From NCBI GenBank assembly GCA_023376005.1, contig CM042157.1:89802143-89866142 (forward strand): a DNA stretch of 64,000 nt. The letters run 5' to 3'. The notes below the pieces were generated by a model, which saw nothing but the letters and a program-made list of their open reading frames with translations, had not been told where the DNA came from and ran no database searches. This DNA is from Doryteuthis pealeii (taxonomy: Eukaryota; Mollusca; Cephalopoda; Myopsida; Loliginidae). Numbering within the stretch: position 1 is the stretch's first letter; the number at the start of each line of letters is the position of its first letter. This document shows, piece after piece, positions 53,362 through 63,009 of this stretch. The position numbers and the translations under genes were made by a program.

Positions 53362-53709
53362 ATGGTGAACAATGGAACCAAGAAATCTTTTGTTGTCACC
53401 GTTGTCATAGTGATAATATATATAGGATTCATTGTTGTTGCAGTTGTAGTGTTAAGTTTTTTATATAATTTCTTTTCACGTTATTCCTTTTCGTTTTCAA
53501 ATTTATTTTGTTTATATTTTTTATTCTCATTCATATTGTTCGTGTTTATTCGAGAAAAAGAACACTTACCTTTAGTGCAAAGTGCTAGTATTAAACACCT
53601 TTATAAACCTACCACACAGACGCCGAATCCGATTTTTACTTCCGCCAAGGCAATAATAATAACAAGCACGACAAAAAAAAATAATAATCCGTGCAGAAAC
53701 ATTGCATGA
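53362..53709 (+). CDS. Hypothetical short membrane-type frame, doubtful
   Basis: A 115-codon frame from ATG to TGA with two strongly hydrophobic segments (residues about 10-33 and 46-63) and a polar, Thr/Lys/Asn-rich C-terminus. No family was recognised. It follows directly on a (TA)n array, base use is as AT-rich as the surroundings, and no splice or promoter signal stands out. In such DNA a hydrophobic frame of this length can arise by chance from T-rich codons, so I regard it as probably not a gene. Confidence 0.12.
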   Translation: MVNNGTKKSFVVTVVIVIIYIGFIVVAVVVLSFLYNFFSRYSFSFSNLFCLYFLFSFILFVFIREKEHLPLVQSASIKHLYKPTTQTPNPIFTSAKAIIITSTTKKNNNPCRNIA

Positions 53710-54060
53710 TAACAAGCAGGTGTCGTCAGGTTTGACTCAATCAAATCAGGCGTCAACCAAAGAAAAAAAAAAATAAACTGAAGAAAAATAACCAAGCAAA
53801 AAAAAACAAAAAAAAACACTAAAATGAAACAACGTGAAAAGCACTTAAAAGATACTTTCACTTTCACTTTCACTTTCACTTTCAATAATGTGACCAATCA
53901 CAGCTGAAAATGTTGGGCATGAATATTAAAGTTTTAACTTGGCCCAAGTTTCTCTTTTTTTTTTCTTCTGTCTTTCTTTTTTGTTAAAAAAGAAATAAGA
54001 AAAAACCAAGCAAGAAGAAAAGTTTTTTAAAAGAAATATTTTTTTATGTCAAACAAATAA
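53710..54060. other. No gene seen; small direct repeat
   Basis: A/T homopolymer-rich, with a (CACTTT)n array (about 53857-53883). Confidence 0.5.
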
Positions 54061-54063
54061 TTC

Positions 54064-54345
54064 TTTGATTAGTCCTGGGAATAACGTTAAACTCTATCTG
54101 ATGGTGAGGTTCCAGTTTTGGAGGTTTGGGGAATGTGGAGCACCCCTTCATCACCATTGCTCCCTGGTCCACTCTGACCCGGAGTGGTAGTGCCTGTTAG
54201 GGTCCCATCTATGGGTTAAATAGAAAAATGTATTTATAAAAAAATTGTATTATCCATTAAGAATTGATTTATTTCAAAACTTTATCGGCATTAAATGACC
54301 CACTGAGGTTGATATACCGTAAAACAAACAAACAAACAAATAAAC
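54064..54345 (+). mobile_element. Family R retroposon, 3' half
   Basis: Nearly identical to the 3' half of 35346-35948: the cctgggaataacgttaaac to catctatgggttaaataga region, then the hairpin (cggcatt...) and an (AAAC)n tail at 54322-54350. Truncated at its 5' end, as expected of retroposition. Confidence 0.8.
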
Positions 54346-54553
54346 AAACAATTCTTTGATTAGAATTGTCTTTTTAAGAATGTTAACTTTGTCTTCAAAC
54401 CATTTTTACCAAAGGTAGTAGAGATTAGATGAGTAATATCGAATAATGTTGTCATGAATTAAAAAAAATGTTTTCCTTTGCATCATGACTTATTAATTTG
54501 GTTCAAGCCTTACTTGGCACCGATAAGCATTCCTAATTACATTGCCAGAATTA

Positions 54554-55203
54554 TGAGGGTGAGTCAAAAAGTAATGCTATTTTGTTTAGGGCAGGTATAA
54601 TTACCAACACAGGAACATGTATCATACATCAAAATGAAGCTGGTCCTCTGTGGATCACATCCTTACTTCTCCACAAAGGCGATTCAAAAAGTAATGCTAT
54701 TTTGTTTAGCACAGGTATAATTACCAACACAGGAACATGTATCATACATCAAAATGAAGCTGGTCCTCTGTGGATCACATCCTTACTTCTCCACAAAGGC
54801 GATTCAAAAAGTAATGCTATTTTGTTTAGCACAGGTATAATTACCAACACAGGAACATGTATCATACATCAAAATGAAGCTGGTCCTCTGTGGATCACAT
54901 CCTTACTTCTCCACAAAGGCGATTCAAAAAGTAATGCTATTTTGTTTAGCACAGGTATGATTACCAACACAGGAACGTGTATCATACATCAAAATGAATC
55001 TGGTCCCCTGTGAATCACGCCCCTACTTCTCCACATAGTCACCGTTTCTCTCAATAGCAATGTTCCTTCAAATGAAAGCAAATGTATTCCTACCCCGGAA
55101 AATTCTGTTGATTGTTCTTTGAGCCACTTCTTCACTACAGATTTCACTTCCTCGTCACTGGAATAATGTTTGCATCTGAAACCCTCTTTCATGGGGCCAA
55201 AGA
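54554..55203 (-). pseudogene. mariner transposase C-terminus with tandemly amplified 3' tail
   Basis: Minus strand, 55203 down to 55023: FGPMKEGF, SSDEEVKSVVKKWLKEQSTE and FSGVGI, then a frameshift and NIAIERNGDYVEK, TAG at 55023-55025. That is the usual mariner C-terminus. The stretch from the stop to the terminal inverted repeat (CATTACTTTTTGACTCACCC; outer end near 54554 after TA) is present nearly four times as 120-bp units starting at 54561, 54681, 54801 and 54921. Each unit fuses an inverted-repeat end to the ctccaca words that lie at the stop codon. The 143-codon plus-strand frame over these units is a by-product of the 120-bp (40-codon) period. Confidence 0.88.
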
Positions 55204-55204
55204 G

Positions 55205-55330
55205 ATGAGGCTTGATAATTTGGATTATTTGGATTATTATCCTCATCTTTATTGTTATATACACAACGTTTTGGCTGAGTTGGACAAGAAACACCTGAAA
55301 ACGGCCGGAGGGCACATTGGCCAAAATATT
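55205..55330. mobile_element. Family C inverted copy
   Basis: 55205-55275 is the reverse of the family C 3' end (...AAAACGUUGUGUAUAUAACAAUAAAGAUGAGG on the minus strand). 55276-55330 is the 5' part on the plus strand (AAACAC, CUGAAAA, GGCC...GGCC). The core is mutated (CUGAAAA, CAAAA for GAAA), but stem I (AAACAC with GUGU) and stem II (GGCC) remain legible. Confidence 0.55.
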
Positions 55331-55334
55331 GATA

Positions 55335-55660
55335 AGGAGAATAATCTAAATATAATTCATTTGTTTTATTTTGTTTTTTACATGGATATTGTTCATTTTA
55401 TTCTAATCAATTGATTTTGTAATAATTATAATTATATCATGACTTACTTGGCACCCCAAAGCTTACGGCGTTGTACCATTATAATCTAATTTAAATGAAT
55501 ATTCATATGACTTTCTGTCTGGGCGAGAGATGAAACCACCCTAAGTAACGTTGCGTAACAGAAGGGGACAATGATTCGCGGCATCAAAGGACATCTTTCA
55601 CATTCAGTAATGTAGAGCATTTAAAAGGAATATACACGTCTCAGTGTGCTGATGTCGAAT
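55335..55660. other. No gene seen
   Basis: AT-rich, stop-dense spacer. Confidence 0.4.
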
Positions 55661-55673
55661 TTACCAGGAAACG

Positions 55674-56158
55674 GTAATTTATGAGGAAGTGCGTCCCGGT
55701 CTCCTGTCTCAAAAATTGCTTCCCGGTGACTATTAAAATAACGACCCCAGCTATGGTGTTACTTGAAAGAAAACAACCAACTTAGGGCGTTAAATGTATT
55801 TTAGGGGGAGGGCTTCTCTTTTTTGTCGTAATTCTTATTTATTTATCAAACAAAGTAAAAAAAATGAACAAATTGCGGTAGATAGATAGATAGATAGATA
55901 GATAGATATCCATCTTCATATCTAAACAAGAATTACGACAAATTAAACATTAAACAAGAATTACGACAAATTACGATAAATAAACAAGAATTACAACAAA
56001 AAAGAGAAGCCCCCCCCCCCTAAAATACATTTAACGCCCTAAGTTGGTTGTTTTTGGGGTTTTTTTCAAGTAACACCATAGCTGGTGTCGTTATTTTAAT
56101 AGTCACCGGGCAGCAATTTTTGAGGCAGGAGACCGGGACGCACTTCCTCATGAATTAC
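55674..56158. mobile_element. Foldback family Q, Mutator-like, complete
   Basis: 485 bp from GTAATTTATGAGG to CATGAATTAC with arms of about 200 bp (aagtgcgtcccggtctcctg and cattaacgccctaagttgg-type pairs). A perfect 10-bp duplication ccaggaaacg flanks it (55664-55673, 56159-56168). Long inverted repeats plus a 9-11-bp duplication suit Mutator-like transposons. The centre holds (GATA)n. Another end is at 40494-40636. Confidence 0.83.
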
Positions 56159-56199
56159 CCAGGAAACGCACACACATGATTTGTTTAAAATGAATGTGA

Positions 56200-56690
56200 A
56201 AGTACATTTTTGTACCGGATATAATTAGAGACCGTAATTGTTAATCTGACTTCGGTATAAAATAACCCAAGAAAAGTTTAAATGCCGTAAAACCATCAAA
56301 CCAACAACCTGTCCTGGTAAAAACCAAGTGAATAGCAATAATAATCGATGGAAAATGGTCGTTGTTAATATTTTTTAATTCATCGATCAATTGGGAAAAA
56401 TATAAATAATATAAAAACGCATCTGGATGAAACAGGCCATTTATAATTTTTGACCCAAATTAGGATTGTGTATAAACTTTCATCTCATTCATTTGTTTTG
56501 AAGAGAATCATTTTATCATACGATTTTAATTTGGACAGATAAAAATTTTTTTTTATTTATTTCAATTTATTGGTTACCCTACTATTTGTCCATAATTGGG
56601 AAAAGAACAAATGGATTCATGCATGTAAATGTAAACATGCCATTAAAATCAATCAATCAAATAAGTTCATATAGTTATTTGGATAAATTT
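56200..56690. other. No gene; family R tail fragment
   Basis: A family R hairpin (ggtataaaataacccaag ... atgccgtaaaacc) at 56252-56305; the remainder is AT-rich. Confidence 0.45.
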
Positions 56691-56693
56691 TCA

Positions 56694-57400
56694 CTGTATA
56701 ATGTTCATTCTTAGAAATGTTTTCTCTGTATAATGTTCATTCTAAAAAAAAATTATTTTTCACTGTATAATGTTCATTCTAAAAAAGATTTTTTTCACTG
56801 TATAATGTTCATTCTAAAAAAATTTTTTTTTCACTGTATAATGTTCATTCGAAAATACATTTTTTTTTTCACTGTATGTTCATTCTAAAGAAAAAAAAAT
56901 TTTTTCACTGTATAATGTTCATTATCAAAAAAAATTTTTTGTCACTGTATAATGTTCAATCAAAAAAATTTTGTCACTGTATAATGTTCATTATCAAAAA
57001 AAATTTTTGTCACTGTATAATGTTCATTATCAAAAAAAATTTTTGTCACTGTATAATGTTCATTTTGTCACTGTATAATGTTCATTATCAAAAAAATTTT
57101 TGTCACTGTATAATGTTCATTATCAAAAAAATTTTTGTCACTGTATAATGTTCATTATCAAAAAAAATTTTTGTCACTGTATAATGTTCATTATCAAAAA
57201 AAATTTTTCACTGTATAATGTCATTATCAAAAAAAATTTTGTCACTGTATAATGTTCATTATCAAAAAAAATTTTTGTCACTGTATAATGTTCATTATCA
57301 AAAAAATTTTTGTCACTGTATAATGTTCATTATCAAAAAAATTTTTGTCACTGTATAATGTTCATTATCAAAAAAAATTTTTGCATTATCAAAAAATTTT
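56694..57400. repeat. 33-37-bp AT-rich minisatellite, about 19 units
   Basis: Unit: tcactgtataatgttcatt, then atcaaaaaaa and an A/T run. The left third (to about 56930) has ctaaaaaa in place of atcaaaaaa. Each unit has an AAAAAATTTTTT-type run, so A-tracts recur once per unit. Two units are shortened (57061-57079, 57383-57400). The 90-codon repeat frame is an artefact. Confidence 0.93.
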
Positions 57401-57700
57401 TTCAATAAAATTGTCAAGAGATCATTTCTAATTATGAAAATGACTCCTTATCAAAGTCCTGCTACCCTAATAGTATCCAACCTTATGACACACATAAAAA
57501 TACATTCGTTTACGTTCATTTTCTATTCGTTTGGGAATGATACGATATCAGAGGCGTTAATATAATTTTGAAAAACAAACTTTTTAACATCAACAAGAAT
57601 AAAAATCATATTAATTTGCCCGTTTTATTTTTATTTTTGATTTAGATTTGCTTCTAGATTTGACAAAAAAGAAGTTGAACAGATTTGAAAGTTCCTCTGA

Positions 57701-58003
57701 GAATGGTTTGTTAATTCTGAACGCCTGTTGAATCAATTCGGCAACAAAGTGCGTGACAAGAATACATTTTGTAAAAAACAAAAAGTGCCGTTCAATCGCC
57801 CAATTAAATGTTCGGTTTGTGATCTTCCGTTTATCGTTACTAACAAGATGGAAGATTGTGTGGCGTCATTTTGCACATCAGAGCCTTTCTGTAAATTAGA
57901 AGTGGGAAAAGTACTCTCATGTGTATTGATTACGTGCGAAAGTTCCTCGTCCTCTCTTGGTCACATTACAAAAAGTGATTTCACCGCAGATAACTGGATA
58001 TAA
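57701..58003 (+). CDS. Hypothetical frame, possible exon
   Basis: About 100 open codons to TAA at 58001-58003: residues WFVNSERLLNQFGNKV, FCKKQKVPFNRPIKCSVCDL, TNKMEDCVASFCTSEPFCK and ESSSSSLGHITKSDF. Nine cysteines in about 60 residues, no family recognised. The first ATG is at 57849, mid-frame. A plausible 3' splice site (pyrimidine run, then gatttag|a) lies at 57645, but its downstream frame has a stop at 57698. CpG and codon use look less AT-driven than the flanks, and no repeat match was found in the window. It could be a terminal exon of an unseen gene, or chance. Confidence 0.25.
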   Translation, partial: EWFVNSERLLNQFGNKVRDKNTFCKKQKVPFNRPIKCSVCDLPFIVTNKMEDCVASFCTSEPFCKLEVGKVLSCVLITCESSSSSLGHITKSDFTADNWI

Positions 58004-58137
58004 AACAACTTTCACACACAACTAATAACTAAGTTCGATATTCATTAAACTCTCCAAGTTTCATTAAGTGAAATCTGGAAAGAACCACAAATAAATTCGG
58101 GTGATAATTCATGATGCTAAATTATGATACTAAATTA

Positions 58138-58400
58138 TATCTGATGGTGAGGCCCATGTCCTGGAGATTTGGGGTGTAGGGAGTACCCTTTCATGGTTAT
58201 TACTCTCAGATCTATACTGACCCCGAGTGGTAGAACCTGTTAGAGTCCTATCAATGGTTCAAATATGTTTAAATATTATTCTATTTTATCCATAGTACCG
58301 TGTATAAAGATAACAACACGAAAATGTAGGAACTGAACACTATTCCTTAACATCTTGGTATAAAATAACCCTAAAAGGATTAACGTGCCGTTATTGTGTA
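58138..58400 (+). mobile_element. Family R retroposon, diverged 3' half
   Basis: tctgatggtgagg, ggagatttgggg, gaccccgagtggtaga, acctgttagagtcctat, then the tail hairpin (ggtataaaataacc ... gtgccgtt). More diverged than the 35 and 54 kb copies. Confidence 0.65.
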
Positions 58401-58570
58401 CAAAGGGAATTTGGTCTAGATTAGTTACCACTACCTTTTTTAAATTGTATTAGGTGGTCATTAATGTAGTGTCTATTTTGTGTAAAATATCAAAAGATTT
58501 TTTTTACTGTTGTTACATATTATACCGCAACAACAAGTGTCTCTTAGGATTCCTGTTATAAGCATAATTA

Positions 58571-59290
58571 CTACTTGCTGTCCATCGTATCCGTTGATGA
58601 CACCACGCGAATCATTTTCCTCCAGTTTAATCGGTCTCTGGTTGCGTCTTGCCAACTGCTTATGGGGATATTCAAGCCCTTCAGGTTTCTTTTGGTGTTG
58701 TCTTTGTACCTGAGCTTTGGTCAACCGATTCTACGTGATCCCTCTCTCAGTTGAGAGTACACAATCTGCTTTGGTAGTCTGTCATCCCCAAGTCTGTTTA
58801 AGTGGCCAGGTTGCGTTGGACAAGTATTTGATACATGCCAGGGAGTCCAGTTCTCTTCAGAATGGTCCTGTTGGAAACATGTTGCCACCACCTGACATTT
58901 AATATACTGCGCAAGTGACGCATGTAGTAGATATGTAGTCTATGGGCATTCGCTTTGTATATCGCCCACCGTACAGGAGGGTTGAGAGAACTATGGCACG
59001 GTATACTGCACAATTAGTTTTCAAAGAGATGTCTGTATTGAACCAGACTGACCTCCTCAGCCGACCAAATACTTTGGAAGCATTTTAAATTCGGAGATCA
59101 AGCTCTGCATTGAGTCTATTGTTGATGGTAACTGTGGAACCCAGGTACCTGAAGGTATTTACCTGAGCTAGAGTCTGACCTTCTATCCTTATGTCTTTTC
59201 CAGTGTCATGTGATATCGGAGGGGTTATAGGTTTATTTCATCCCCCAAATGCCTTTGCAGAGTCTGCGAATCGTGTGATTATGTCTTGAG
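58571..59290 (-). pseudogene. LINE ORF2 C-terminus, copy Z3
   Basis: Minus-strand pieces in several frames: NAHRLHIYYMRHLRSILNVR and WWQHVSNRTILKRTGLPGMY; then PKQIVYSQLREG; then RYKDNTKRNLKGLNIPISSW, QDATRDRLNWRKMI and VSSTDTMDSK ending TAG (58571-58573). It is the same domain as 30344-30870 (TEVLERAGLPS...RWLGHV, GRP.LR.KD). At least two frameshifts. No zinc finger remains, because the stop falls first. Confidence 0.8.
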
Positions 59291-59294
59291 CGTC

Positions 59295-59860
59295 ATAATT
59301 ACAATAACGATTATACATAATCTATTCTCGCCAATGATATCTTGTAGTTGTCAGAGGCGATCAAGTAGCAGCAAGTCTCCTCAATATTCCCGCACTCTTC
59401 TCAACATTTCTAATGATTTTACTAATTCCTTTGGTCAGAATAGTGTTGATTCTGTTACAGATTTACAATTCTTTGTTGAAAATTAAGCAGTAGTCTTAAT
59501 TCAAATTGGCCATAGAACAATCTCCTTTTTTTCTCTAATTGGTCAGATGCTATTCCAGAACGAAAACAAACCCCAAAAGATCAGAGTTCAAATTTCGGTT
59601 GGATTTTATTCCCTTTTTTGCGATCTATGATTTTTAACGACTGTTGAATATAAAAAACAATATTAAAAGAAGTTGATATAGATTAAACAAGAACTACTCA
59701 ATCTACTTATAGCATACAATGACAAAATATTGTAAAAAGCTTCATCTACAGCTTCAAAATTGTCAGAAGGTTTGCTTATGTGATATAAGTGCCGTAAACT
59801 AGTATGTACTAAGATATTGCAAGACTTTTGACTCACCCAAGGAATTGTTCAAATCTGATG
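59295..59860. other. No gene seen
   Basis: AT-rich; a Ser-rich 66-codon frame (59286-59486) starts inside the LINE remnant and has no recognised domain. Confidence 0.4.
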
Positions 59861-59864
59861 ATGG

Positions 59865-60337
59865 TGTAGGGGATTATCTTCCCTTTGCCTGGAAGAGTTA
59901 TCTTCCCGCTGTGTTGACGTTTGTGGCCACCAGGGGACCTCGGGTATATAAGCGGCTGATTCAAATGCTTCCTCCTCTCTTTTCCGTACTGCCTCTGAAC
60001 GAGCACATGGGTTAGACTTATGTCTACCCCCTTCTCGGTGGGCTTTGGCCCCATAACATTACTGTAAGTCTTTTTACAGCATAGACTATCCTTTAGTTCC
60101 ATGTCTGTAACATTTATATTTTATGTACATTTGGGTATCTCGTTTATACCTAAATATTGTATCTTGTATTTACCATTCATGAATGTGTCCTTTTATCTCT
60201 ACTCTTATATCTTATTTGTATCTTATGTATCTATGTACTTTATGTATCTTATCATTACCATGTGCTGTACACCTATTAAATGTTTTGTCTCACAACGTGT
60301 CGGAGCTGTTGTTCAATTATTAACATTGAATCTTACA
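59865..60337 (+). mobile_element. Solo LTR, family K, complete
   Basis: 473 bp from TGTAGGGG to CTTACA, flanked by the 4-bp duplication atgg (59861-59864, 60338-60341). TATATAAGCGGCT promoter-like box at 59945-59957. No primer site or internal region follows, so it is a solo LTR. Sister of 20136-20597. Confidence 0.85.
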
Positions 60338-60344
60338 ATGGTAT

Positions 60345-61190
60345 TTGTATCCATCAATATTGGAGTACTTGGAATAGTCTAGATAAGCCATAAAAACCTG
60401 TAACAGATAGAAATGCGAGGATGAAAGGAACTTATCCACACAAAATTTGCATTTTATAAATAAGAGTGTTGAAAAAATATTTTATAAATAAGAATGTTGA
60501 AAAAATATTTCTTAAGCAAAATTCGCCATTGGTGTCAAAATTCAACTAGTATAGAATATGGTAATTAAAAAAAATATTCACCTAAAAACCGAGTTGAATT
60601 TTTTTAGCGGGAAGGCTTTTGCTGATATTCATTCAATTCTGATTTTTTTTTTTTTATATAAAAAGTATATAATGAACTCAACTAGAATATAGTGACTTTA
60701 AAGGAAAAAAGTATTGCAATAAAAAAAAGGGTTGGAATTTTTTGCAGGGGAAGAGTTTTGTTGATATCCATTCATTTCTGAAATTTGTATCGGGAAAAAT
60801 ATATAATTAATAAAGTAATGGCTTCTTCTTCTCCTTTTTTGCCGCGAAAAAAAAGTTATTTTTGCCTATTGATAGTGACTACCACTCGAGCGGATAATCT
60901 ATAACGGGTTTGGCTTTAAGAAGCAAATTAATTAATCGAAGCAAGAATTCTTGAAAAGATTCTGGAACATCAGAAGGAAGACTAGAAATATCTTGCATTA
61001 TCAGTTTTTTGAAGAATTATTTTGCTTCAATAGAAAAAAGGAATTGCAAAAAGGTATTACTATTTGCTTCAAAAGGCATTCGGGATTTTTTTTTAAACCA
61101 CAAGAAATAATGAAGCTATATACGCATAGAGGAGGCACATATAGATAATTAGCACCAGTAGACAGAGAGATAGATATATATATAGATAGA
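60345..61190. other. No gene seen
   Basis: AT-rich with a 31-bp tandem pair (tttataaataaga(g/a)tgttga, about 60453-60512) and a diverged internal repeat (tttgctgatattcattcatt-type words at 60618 and 60758). Confidence 0.45.
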
Positions 61191-61244
61191 TAGATACATA
61201 ACAGTTTAATGAAATGTCAATAAATATGTTTATATGTATGTCTT

Positions 61245-61250
<6 letters not shown>

Positions 61251-61323
<73 letters not shown>
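61251..61323. repeat. (TA)n microsatellite
   Basis: TA array directly before the family U element. Confidence 0.95.
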
Positions 61324-61324
<1 letters not shown>

Positions 61325-61326
<2 letters not shown>

Positions 61327-61610
61327 TCCAGAGAAGAAATCTTCCTTACGACATAGGTTTTTTTAAAAACAACTTGTCGCAGTTTGAGAGCTCAATGTGT
61401 GCTCTTATTGTTAGAGTCACAGAGCAAATTTATATTTAAATAAATAACAAAAGACTTATAGATCTTGCATTATAGACTATTTCAGGGAGCTTAGACAAAA
61501 ATGTCTAATTCTCCCGTTCGCATCTGATGAGTCGGGAGAATTAGACATTTTTGTCTAAGCTCCCTGAAATAGTCTATAATGCAAGATCTATAAGTCTTTT
61601 GTTATTTATT

Positions 61611-61617
<7 letters not shown>
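61325..61617. mobile_element. Family U element, copy 1, with 80-bp palindrome
   Basis: After tccagagaagaaatcttcct, an inverted repeat with arms of about 80 bp (61438-61515 and 61534-61614; tacked words aaataaataacaaaagactt and its complement) centres on gttcgcatctgatgagtc. (TA)n lies at both ends. Sister of 9148-9825. Confidence 0.82.
61520..61582 (+). ncRNA. Hammerhead ribozyme-like motif, family U
   Basis: GCAU (61520-61523), CUGAUGA (61524-61530), long stem II (GGGAG...CUCCC, 61534-61538 with 61560-61564, continued inward by UUAGACA/UGUCUAA), one U, GAAA (61566-61569), stem III AUA/UAU, AUA triplet with H17 at 61578, AUGC (61579-61582), pairing with GCAU. Between the core and stem II there is a GUC/U asymmetry. 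Because it sits at the middle of a palindrome, an alternative fold competes with it. Confidence 0.6.
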
Positions 61618-61650
<33 letters not shown>

Positions 61651-61691
61651 GTGTGTGTAGGTATATATATATATTAAAGACATACAGGTGG

Positions 61692-61730
<39 letters not shown>

Positions 61731-61760
61731 ATTTTGTCCCGCACATAAACATTACTTAAC

Positions 61761-61809
61761 AGTGTCCTGAAGATGGTACAATATACCGAAATGCTTAAGT
61801 ATTGACACT
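61761..61809 (+). ncRNA. Hammerhead ribozyme-like motif, family B copy 5
   Basis: AGUGUC (61761-61766), CUGAAGA (61767-61773), extra U, GGUA/UACC, GAAA, stem III UGCUUAAGUA, H17 = U (61803), GACACU (61804-61809). Flanked by (TA)n (61696-61726 and 61848-61872) and the shared cttctcatattgtc end (61829). Confidence 0.68.
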
Positions 61810-61847
61810 TATATTTTTTAAATATTTTCTTCTCATATTGTCTTTCC

Positions 61848-61910
<63 letters not shown>
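61848..61910. repeat. (TA)n(GT)n microsatellite
   Basis: TA passing into GT; a further TA array lies at 62030-62072. Confidence 0.95.
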
Positions 61911-61911
<1 letters not shown>

Positions 61912-62079
61912 CCTGATTTAAAACTGGGGTTCCTAGCGCCGTTGACTACATCTTCGGTAACCTGACATAAACATATATGCTCTATAAATAATGTTGAGCA
62001 CTCTTTACTTATAAATATAGCAAAGCATATTATATATATATATATATATATAATATATATATATATATATCATTCAATG

Positions 62080-62500
62080 AATAAGGTTGAATGTTTGCGA
62101 TTCCCTAACCTCTTGGCATAAAATAACCCTGACGGCTTGAATTACCGTTAAAATCAATCAATAAATGAATCATCTAGCAGCAACAAAATCTTTGTATATT
62201 TCTCCACGAATTTTTCAGTTAAATCAACGCAAGTTGTTCGGCTCTAATATTGCCGATTCCATTCTCCGAGCCGTAATCCGTTAGTCGATTTGCACCTCCA
62301 ATATATTCCGGGTTAAATTTTCGAACTATCGCTTTATAGTAAATCCCGAATATAGATATTTAGTAAACAGAGCATACTATGAAACAGGTAGTACTGGGTT
62401 CATAGTACCTAAAAAAAATTCTATCAGAACATTTACACATAAACCATGAATCCTAAAGACTTTAAAAATCTTTAAAAGAAAAAATTGTCAGAATTTTTTT
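62080..62500. other. No gene; family R tail fragment
   Basis: Family R-like hairpin at 62115-62155 (ttggcataaaataaccctga ... taccgtt); otherwise AT-rich. Confidence 0.45.
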
Positions 62501-62995
62501 AGATGAGGCTTGTATTATTTTGTTTTTCTGTTTGTTGTCCCCATTTTTATTGTAAAGTATACATACACAAAGTTATAATTATTCAAAATGATTTCCCAGA
62601 TTAAATCATCACTATGCTCTGATAGACAAAGTCTTGACACTTGTAGTGGAGTAAGTCGTCGGGGCGGCCTAAAGTCGATATCAGCCAGTCAGCGAGGGAG
62701 TCTATCCCCTTTTCAATAGCGCTAGACCAAGGAGATTGTTTTTTTAGCATCTGAGGTGGAGCGCCACACCTACCATCAGCTCCTTACTTTACCGCACAGA
62801 TCTCTGTGCTACTCATACGCTGAGTTGGCGAGGACCGGTATTGAACTAGGAACCTTGTGGTTTCTAGCCGAACGCTCTACCGACTGAGCTAACCCGGCCC
62901 CTTAGTCTGCTACAATAGATTACAAAGAACACCTGTCGAAATTTTGTGTATGTATATTTCACAAAGATGAGGACAACAGTTAAAAAATCTCATCT
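62500..62995. mobile_element. Family C remnants around a SINE
   Basis: Reverse family C 3' end at 62502-62580 and a forward scrap at 62930-62990 (gaacacctg, then cgaaattttgtgtatg, with stem II deleted). A family c SINE lies between them (62648-62902), probably inserted into an inverted C pair. Confidence 0.5.
62648..62902 (-). mobile_element. SINE family c, copy 3 (best tRNA-like head)
   Basis: Minus strand ggttagctcagtcggtagag (near-perfect box A) and ggttcctagttcaatacc (box B) about 40 bases apart; then the standard family c body. About 255 bp. Confidence 0.85.
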
Positions 62996-63009
62996 ACATC
63001 ACCAGACCT

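Noticed and set aside
54582..55013. 143-codon frame with 40-residue repeats, at first sight a repeat protein
   Set aside because: It is the 120-bp tandem amplification of the non-coding mariner tail; the period is a multiple of three by chance, and the transposase runs on the other strand.
56694..57400. CRISPR-like array
   Set aside because: The repeats have no variable spacers; it is a simple AT minisatellite in an animal genome.
36155..62902. Functional tRNA genes at the box A/box B pairs
   Set aside because: None closes a full cloverleaf with a standard acceptor stem and anticodon arm, and each runs into a SINE or repeat body.
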